Part shown: positions 59,316 through 64,000 of the stretch, one piece after another
How positions within the stretch are numbered: position 1 is the stretch's first letter
Layout of the letters: every line of letters starts with the position of its first letter
NCBI RefSeq assembly: GCF_003952185.1
Contig: NZ_RXFS01000007.1
Location: 124,001-188,000, forward strand
Origin: Variovorax sp. 679
GTDB taxonomy: Bacteria > Pseudomonadota > Gammaproteobacteria > Burkholderiales > Burkholderiaceae_C
Reading direction: 5' to 3'
DNA: 64,000 nt
Translations under genes and position numbers: made by a program
Notes under the pieces: generated by a model
Seen by the model: only the letters and a program-made list of their open reading frames with translations
Told to the model about the DNA's origin: nothing
Database searches by the model: none

Positions 59316-60684
59316 GACCATCGTGTCTGCCGTCGACTGGGATGCCGTGTGCGCCGACCTGCGCGGCCTCAACCTCGTCACCGCGCCGGCGCAGCGCAAG
59401 CAGCTGTCGAAGGACTTCTACTGGTACAGCCCCATCCTCACGGCGCAGCTCGCGGGCTGCGTGGCCGACCTCGTCGTCAAGGTCAGCACCGAAGACGACG
59501 TGCGGCAGGCCGCGGCCGTCGCAGCGAAGTGGAAGCTGCCGCTCACGGTGCGCGCGGGCGGCACCGGCAACTACGGCCAGTGCGTGCCGCTCGAGGGCGG
59601 CATCGTGCTCGACGTGACGCAGATGTGCCGCGTGCTCGACATCCAGCCGGGCAGCATCCGCGTCGAGGCCGGTGCGCGCATGCACGACATCGACCTCGCC
59701 GCGCGCGAGACCGGACAGGCGCTGCGCATGTGGCCATCGACCTGGCACGTGGCGTCCATCGGCGGCTTCATCGCGGGCGGCTTCGGCGGCATCGGCTCGT
59801 TCCGCCACGGCATCCTGCGCGACCCCGGCAACCTGCTGCGCGCGCGCGTGATGACGGTGGAGCGCGAGCCGCGCGTCATCGAGCTGCACGGCGACGAAAT
59901 CCAGCAGGTGCACCATGCCTACGGCACCAACGGCGTGATCCTCGACGTGGAAGTGGCGCTGAGCCCGGCCGTCGAATGGGTGCACTGCACGGTGCTGTTC
60001 GACTCGTATCGCGGCGCGCTCGACTTCGGCATCGCCGCGCAGGCGCCTTCGCTCGACATCTTCCTGCTCTCGACGGTGGAGGCTCGCTTCTCGCCCTACT
60101 ACACGGCCATGCGCGACCGCTTCCCGGCCGACCGGCACGCGGTGTTCGCAATGGTCTCGCCCGAATCGATGGCGGACTTCCGCGCCCTGGCCGATGCGCA
60201 GGGCGGCACGATCTCCGTCGCGGGCACCGAGGCAGAGCTGCTCGCCGACGGCCTGCCGCCGGCCTACGAGTGCGCCTTCAACCACACCACGCTGCAGGCG
60301 CTGAAGGCCGACCGCAGCTGGACTTACCTGCAGGTGGCCTACGCGCAGCCCTTCGACCCGGCCGTGGTCGAGCGGCACCTCGGAATCTTCGGCGACGACG
60401 TGCTGCAGCACCAGGACTTCGCGCGCGCCAACGGCGAGTGCGGCACCTTCGGCATCCTGCTGGTGCGCTGGAAGGGCGAGGCCCACCAGTACGAGCTGAT
60501 CCGCGAGATCGAATCGCAGGGCGGCTGCCAGATCTTCAACCCGCACGTCGTGACCATCGAGGACGGCGGCATGAAGACCATCGACACGCAGCAGATCGAG
60601 TTCAAGAAGCGCAGCGACCCGATGGGCCTGATGAACCCCGGCAAGACGCGCGGATGGCATCCCGAGATGGCCGCCGAACGCTGA
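59287..60684 (+). CDS. FAD-linked oxidase (PCMH/VAO-type)
   Basis: The 465-residue product has a PCMH FAD domain: VVKVSTEDDVRQAAAVAAKW, VRAGGTGNYGQCVPLEGGIV and SIGGFIAGGFGGIGSFRHGI. A C-terminal substrate domain follows and ends NPGKTRGW. No covalent-FAD His is certain. It probably oxidises the small molecule imported by the transporter or its hydrolysis product. The ATG at 59287 overlaps the permease gene; an in-frame GTG at 59305 is an alternative start. Confidence 0.9.
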   Translation: MKARCAVNARTIVSAVDWDAVCADLRGLNLVTAPAQRKQLSKDFYWYSPILTAQLAGCVADLVVKVSTEDDVRQAAAVAAKWKLPLTVRAGGTGNYGQCVPLEGGIVLDVTQMCRVLDIQPGSIRVEAGARMHDIDLAARETGQALRMWPSTWHVASIGGFIAGGFGGIGSFRHGILRDPGNLLRARVMTVEREPRVIELHGDEIQQVHHAYGTNGVILDVEVALSPAVEWVHCTVLFDSYRGALDFGIAAQAPSLDIFLLSTVEARFSPYYTAMRDRFPADRHAVFAMVSPESMADFRALADAQGGTISVAGTEAELLADGLPPAYECAFNHTTLQALKADRSWTYLQVAYAQPFDPAVVERHLGIFGDDVLQHQDFARANGECGTFGILLVRWKGEAHQYELIREIESQGGCQIFNPHVVTIEDGGMKTIDTQQIEFKKRSDPMGLMNPGKTRGWHPEMAAER

Positions 60685-60744
60685 AACGATTTAGTCTCCG
60701 CATCCCAACCGTACTTTCCCAAACCTCCACAGGAGTCCGTCCCC

Positions 60745-61773
60745 ATGCGCATCCCCGCTTTCACCCTCCGCCCGCTTGTCTTCGGCCTGGCCCTCGCGGG
60801 CGCCGCCTTCGCCGTGCAGGCGCAGGAAAAAGTGGTGTTCGCCACCAACTGGAAGGCGCAGGCCGGCCACGGCGGCTTCTACCAGGCGCTGGTGGACGGC
60901 ACCTACAAGAAGTACGGCCTCGACGTCGACATCCAGCAGGGCGGCCCGATGGTCAACAACCGGCCGATGCTGCCGGCCGGCAAGGTCGACTTCCTGATGA
61001 CCGGCAACCTGCTGCAGTCCTTCGACAACGTGAAGAACGGCGTGCCCACCGTGGTGGTGGCGGCCTTCTTCCAGAAGGACCCGCAGGCCATGTTCGCCCA
61101 CCCGGGCCAGGGCTTCGACACCTTCAAGGACATGACGAAGGCGCCGGTGGCCTTCATCGGCAAGGACGGCCAGTTCAGCTTCTGGCAGTGGATGAAGTCG
61201 GAGCACGGCTTCAAGGACTCGCAGCTCAAGCCGTACACCTTCAACGTGGGCCCGTTCCTGGCCGACAAGAAATCCATTCAACAGGGCTACGCCATCTCCG
61301 AGCCGCTGTCGATCAAGGCGCAGGCCGGCTTCGACCCGGTGGTGCAGCTCCTGGCCGACAACGGCTTCTCGACCTACTCGACCACCATCGAGACGCGCGC
61401 CGACCTGGTGAAGACCAAGCCCGAGACGGTGCGCAAGTTCATCGAGGCATCGATCATCGGCTGGAACAACTACCTCTACGGCGACAACAAGGCCGCCAAC
61501 GAGCTCATCGCCAAGACCAACCCCGACTCGCCCATCGCCACGCTGCAGGGCTCCATCGAGCTGATGAAGAAGATGGGCATCGTCGACAGCGGTGAATCGC
61601 TCACCAAGGGCATCGGCGCGATGGACGAGGCCCGCGTGAAGGACTTCTACGACAAGATGGTCAAGGCCGGGCTGTACAAGGCCGGCGAGGTCGACCTGTC
61701 GAAGGTGGTCACCACGCAGTTCGTGAACAAGGGCGTCGGCGTCGACGTCCGCAAGAAGCTCACCGGCAAGTAA
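60745..61773 (+). CDS. Substrate-binding protein of the NitT/TauT-type ABC transporter
   Basis: The 342-residue periplasmic product has a signal peptide ending near FAVQAQE and the NMT1/THI5-like fold (FATNWKAQAGHGGFYQALVD, YGLDVDIQQGG). Relatives bind pyrimidine precursors, flavins, sulfonates or other nitrogen compounds. ACAGGAG precedes the ATG. It completes the importer encoded at 57638-59315. Confidence 0.93.
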   Translation: MRIPAFTLRPLVFGLALAGAAFAVQAQEKVVFATNWKAQAGHGGFYQALVDGTYKKYGLDVDIQQGGPMVNNRPMLPAGKVDFLMTGNLLQSFDNVKNGVPTVVVAAFFQKDPQAMFAHPGQGFDTFKDMTKAPVAFIGKDGQFSFWQWMKSEHGFKDSQLKPYTFNVGPFLADKKSIQQGYAISEPLSIKAQAGFDPVVQLLADNGFSTYSTTIETRADLVKTKPETVRKFIEASIIGWNNYLYGDNKAANELIAKTNPDSPIATLQGSIELMKKMGIVDSGESLTKGIGAMDEARVKDFYDKMVKAGLYKAGEVDLSKVVTTQFVNKGVGVDVRKKLTGK

Positions 61774-61817
61774 GTCGCTTCGAAAGTTTCTCCCGTGGGT
61801 CGCGCGGGGCTTGCGCC

Positions 61818-61887
61818 GGGGTCAGATGCCGGCGCCTGGGTTGCCATAAGGCACCGCGCGGCCTTTCACTCCTTGGGCTCTGACCCC
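61818..61887. repeat. Inverted repeat with GGGGTCAGA/TCTGACCCC ends
   Basis: GGGGTCAGA at 61818-61826 and its exact inverse TCTGACCCC at 61879-61887 bracket 52 bp in the gap after the substrate-binding gene. The motif resembles the GGGGTCAGA ends of REP-type units mobilised by RAYT transposases in other proteobacteria. No RAYT gene is in the window. Confidence 0.6.
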
Positions 61888-61917
61888 GTCTCGCCGACAG
61901 GCGAACCGGCCCTCCAC

Positions 61918-62508
61918 ATGAAAACGCTAGTCGTCCATTGCCATCCGAACCCTGACAGCTTCAACCACGCGCTTTACCGCACCGCCCTCGAGGCGCTCGA
62001 GCCGCGACACCCCGTCAAGGCCATCGACCTGTACGCCGAGGGCTTCGACCCCACGCTGACATGCGAAGAGCGCATCGCCTACCTCGACAACCCCGACCTG
62101 ATCCGCGAACGCGTGAGACCCCACGTCGAAGCGCTGCTGTGGGCCGAGCACCTGGTGTTCGTGTTTCCCACCTGGTTCCACGGGCCGCCGTCGATGCTCA
62201 AGGGCTGGCTCGAAAGGGTGTGGCTGCCGGGCGTGGCCTTCCTGCCGGCGGAGCGCAAGGGGCAGCTCGCGAAGTCGGGCATGCGGCACATCAGGCGGCT
62301 CACGGTGGTGACCACCGGCGGCTCGCCGCGCTGGTTCGTGATGGTGATCGGCGACCCTGGGCGGCGGCTGTTCACGCGGGCGCTGCGCGCGCTCTTCGCG
62401 TGGCGCTGCAAGGTGACGTGGCTGCAGCTGCATGACATGAACGCCGTGACCGCGAGAGACCGAACCCATTTCATAGAGCGCGTGTCGCGCAAGCTGGGCA
62501 GCATTTAG
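61918..62508 (+). CDS. NAD(P)H-dependent flavodoxin-fold oxidoreductase
   Basis: The 196-residue product has the flavodoxin-like quinone reductase pattern MKTLVVHCHPNPDSFNHAL, LVFVFPTWFHGPPSMLKGW and a TVVTTGGSP loop, as in the MdaB/KefF/NQO group. FMN or FAD binding and quinone or nitro/flavin reduction are likely. It lies 14 bp before the PDR reductase gene, so the two could share a redox chain. The start MKTLVV sits at the family edge; the upstream open frame crosses the repeat. Confidence 0.9.
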   Translation: MKTLVVHCHPNPDSFNHALYRTALEALEPRHPVKAIDLYAEGFDPTLTCEERIAYLDNPDLIRERVRPHVEALLWAEHLVFVFPTWFHGPPSMLKGWLERVWLPGVAFLPAERKGQLAKSGMRHIRRLTVVTTGGSPRWFVMVIGDPGRRLFTRALRALFAWRCKVTWLQLHDMNAVTARDRTHFIERVSRKLGSI

Positions 62509-62522
62509 GGAGAGACAACACC

Positions 62523-63488
62523 ATGAGCCTCGAACGCACGCTCACCGTCCGCGTCGAACGCATCTCGCGGCAGACGCCGGAAATCCTGGCCTTCGAGCTG
62601 GCCCACCCGTGGGGCCGGCCGCTGCCTTCCTACGAGGCCGGCGCGCACATCGACGTGCACATGCCCGGCGGCTTCTCGCGGCAGTACTCGCTGGCGCGCG
62701 CGCCTTCGGCGGCCAGCGCGGGCAGCTACGTGATCGGCGTGAAGCGCGAGCTTTCCAGCCGCGGCGGCTCGGCCTCGATGCACGAGCGCGTGCGCGAGGG
62801 CGACCTGCTGCCGATCAGCGCGCCGCGCAACACCTTCCCGCTGCGCGAGGAAGCCACGCACCACCTGCTGCTGGCCGGCGGCATCGGCATGACGCCGCTG
62901 CTGGCGATGGCGCAGGCGCTGGCCGCGCGCGGCGCCGCGTTCACGCTGTGCGTGTTCGCGCGCAGCGAGGAGCACCTGGCATTCGCCGATGCGCTGCATG
63001 CGCCGGCGCTGGCGCCGCACCTGCGGCTGCATCTGGACCAGGGTGATGCCTCGCAGCGCATCGACCTGCGTTCACTGCTGGCCGAGCGCGCGAGCGGCAC
63101 GCACCTGTATGTGTGCGGCCCCGGCGGCTTCATGCAGGCGGTGCGCGACGCGGCCGCGCACTGGCCCGAGGACGCACTGCACGCCGAGTACTTCGCCGCA
63201 CCGACCGACGCCAACACCACCACCGGCCTGCCCTTCACGCTGAAGCTCTCGCGGCGCGGCATCACGGTGCCGGTGGCCGCGGACCAGACGGCCGTCGATG
63301 CGTTGCACGAGGTGGGCATCGACATTCCCGTGTCGTGCCAGCAGGGCCTGTGCGGCACCTGCGTGGTCGAGGGCGACGGCGAGGGCGCCGAGCACCGCGA
63401 CTTCTGCCTCACGGGCAGCGAGCGCCGCCACAAGGTGGCGCTGTGCTGCTCGCGCGCCAAAGGCCAGGAACTGGAACTGCAGCTGTGA
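62523..63488 (+). CDS. PDR/VanB-family ferredoxin reductase
   Basis: The 321-residue product has an FMN-binding barrel (RQYSLARAP), an NAD domain with LLAGGIGMTPLLAMAQ and YVCGPGGFM, and a C-terminal plant-type [2Fe-2S] domain with CQQGLCGTC plus a later Cys. Such proteins pass electrons to Rieske oxygenases such as VanA. No oxygenase subunit lies in this window, so the partner is probably beyond the right edge or elsewhere. The stop overlaps the TetR start as GTGA. Confidence 0.93.
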   Translation: MSLERTLTVRVERISRQTPEILAFELAHPWGRPLPSYEAGAHIDVHMPGGFSRQYSLARAPSAASAGSYVIGVKRELSSRGGSASMHERVREGDLLPISAPRNTFPLREEATHHLLLAGGIGMTPLLAMAQALAARGAAFTLCVFARSEEHLAFADALHAPALAPHLRLHLDQGDASQRIDLRSLLAERASGTHLYVCGPGGFMQAVRDAAAHWPEDALHAEYFAAPTDANTTTGLPFTLKLSRRGITVPVAADQTAVDALHEVGIDIPVSCQQGLCGTCVVEGDGEGAEHRDFCLTGSERRHKVALCCSRAKGQELELQL

Positions 63489-64000
63489 GCGCACGCCCCG
63501 CCTCCATCAACGAAGAGAGCGACGCCGAGGCGCCCACCGCCACGCGCGGCCGTTCGCGCAAGTACACGCAGGTGCTCGGCCTCATCAACCAGGCCGCGAT
63601 CGAGGTGTTCGCGAGCGAAGGGCTGGCCGGCGCATCGACGCAGGCCATCGCCGACAAGGCGGGGCTGTCGAAGGCGCAGCTGCACTACTACATCGACAGC
63701 AAGGAGGCGCTGTACCGCCAGGTGCTGCAGGACATCCTCACCGACTGGATCGTGGTGTTCGGCTTCAGCGACGAGGCCTTCGGCCCGCGCAAGGTGCTGG
63801 GCGACCTGATCCGCCGCAAGATGATGTTCTCGTTCGAGCACCCGCTGCGCTCGCGCATCTTCACGGCCGAGATGATGCGCGGCGCGCCCGTCATCAACAA
63901 CATGATGGAGACGAGCAAGCAGCGCACCGACCAGGCCGCCGCCGTGATCCAGAACTGGATGAACCAGGGCCTGATGGACAAGGCCGACCCGATGCTGGTG
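63485..64000 (+). CDS. RutR-like TetR-family regulator (3' end outside window)
   Basis: The visible 172 residues start at a GTG overlapping the upstream stop. They contain a TetR helix-turn-helix (GASTQAIADKAGLSKAQLHYYI) and the start of a RutR-type C-terminal domain (FTAEMMRGAPVINNMM). RutR represses pyrimidine use in E. coli. This one likely controls the catabolic cluster, and the ligand is unknown. The gene runs off the window with no stop. Confidence 0.9.
   Translation, partial: MSARPASINEESDAEAPTATRGRSRKYTQVLGLINQAAIEVFASEGLAGASTQAIADKAGLSKAQLHYYIDSKEALYRQVLQDILTDWIVVFGFSDEAFGPRKVLGDLIRRKMMFSFEHPLRSRIFTAEMMRGAPVINNMMETSKQRTDQAAAVIQNWMNQGLMDKADPMLV

Noticed and set aside
1..64000. tRNA or rRNA genes
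   Set aside because: No cloverleaf or conserved rRNA segments were seen in the intergenic regions, all of which are shorter than about 300 bp.

Overview
The window is GC-rich, gene-dense proteobacterial chromosome. Its gene families point to a beta-proteobacterium of the Burkholderiales, most likely Comamonadaceae and close to Variovorax. The reasons are an acdR-acdS pair for ACC deaminase, a Bug-type solute receptor, a fused indolepyruvate oxidoreductase, a DUF1631 protein and the gene order pgk-pyk-fba-purC-purE-purK-sua5. The species call is inference. No rRNA, tRNA or CRISPR was seen.

Region 1 (1-14080) is a housekeeping block on the minus strand: pgk, pyk, fba, purC, purE, purK and a Sua5-type tRNA threonylcarbamoylation enzyme. 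Two blocks interrupt it. One (3110-6254) holds cnoX, a META-domain lipoprotein and an unidentified large lipoprotein. The other (8622-11224) holds an alpha/beta hydrolase, acdR and acdS.

Region 2 (14183-20686) is a catabolic locus. A divergent LysR regulator faces a tightly overlapping operon of VOC protein, alpha/beta hydrolase, FAD monooxygenase, DUF2783 protein, metallo-beta-lactamase-fold protein and Bug receptor, probably for an aromatic or similar organic acid.

Region 3 (20787-36582) is again mostly housekeeping: azlCD, fmt, a BamE-like lipoprotein, def, a LysM protein, dprA, smg, a DUF1631 gene and secF-secD-yajC. A QOR/NTF2/LysR module splits dprA from smg. A complete IS481-family element (29718-30760) lies between smg and the DUF1631 gene.

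Region 4 (36872-48576) carries the fused indolepyruvate ferredoxin oxidoreductase with a divergent Lrp regulator, an M28 peptidase, a four-gene small-GTPase/roadblock operon, an amino-acid ABC receptor and permease without an ATPase, and an MFS exporter with a C-terminal monooxygenase-like domain.

Region 5 (48600-56664) holds a caa3-type cytochrome oxidase operon with two subunit III genes, and an autotransporter. Region 6 (56820-64000) is a second catabolic/uptake locus: creatininase-family amidohydrolase, NitT/TauT-like ABC transporter, FAD-linked oxidase, flavodoxin-fold oxidoreductase, PDR/VanB reductase and a RutR-like TetR regulator cut by the window edge.

The most notable non-coding signal is a dispersed repeat of about 100 bp. 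It sits at gene 3' ends, mostly between convergent genes, and three of its copies share a stem-loop whose arms covary.
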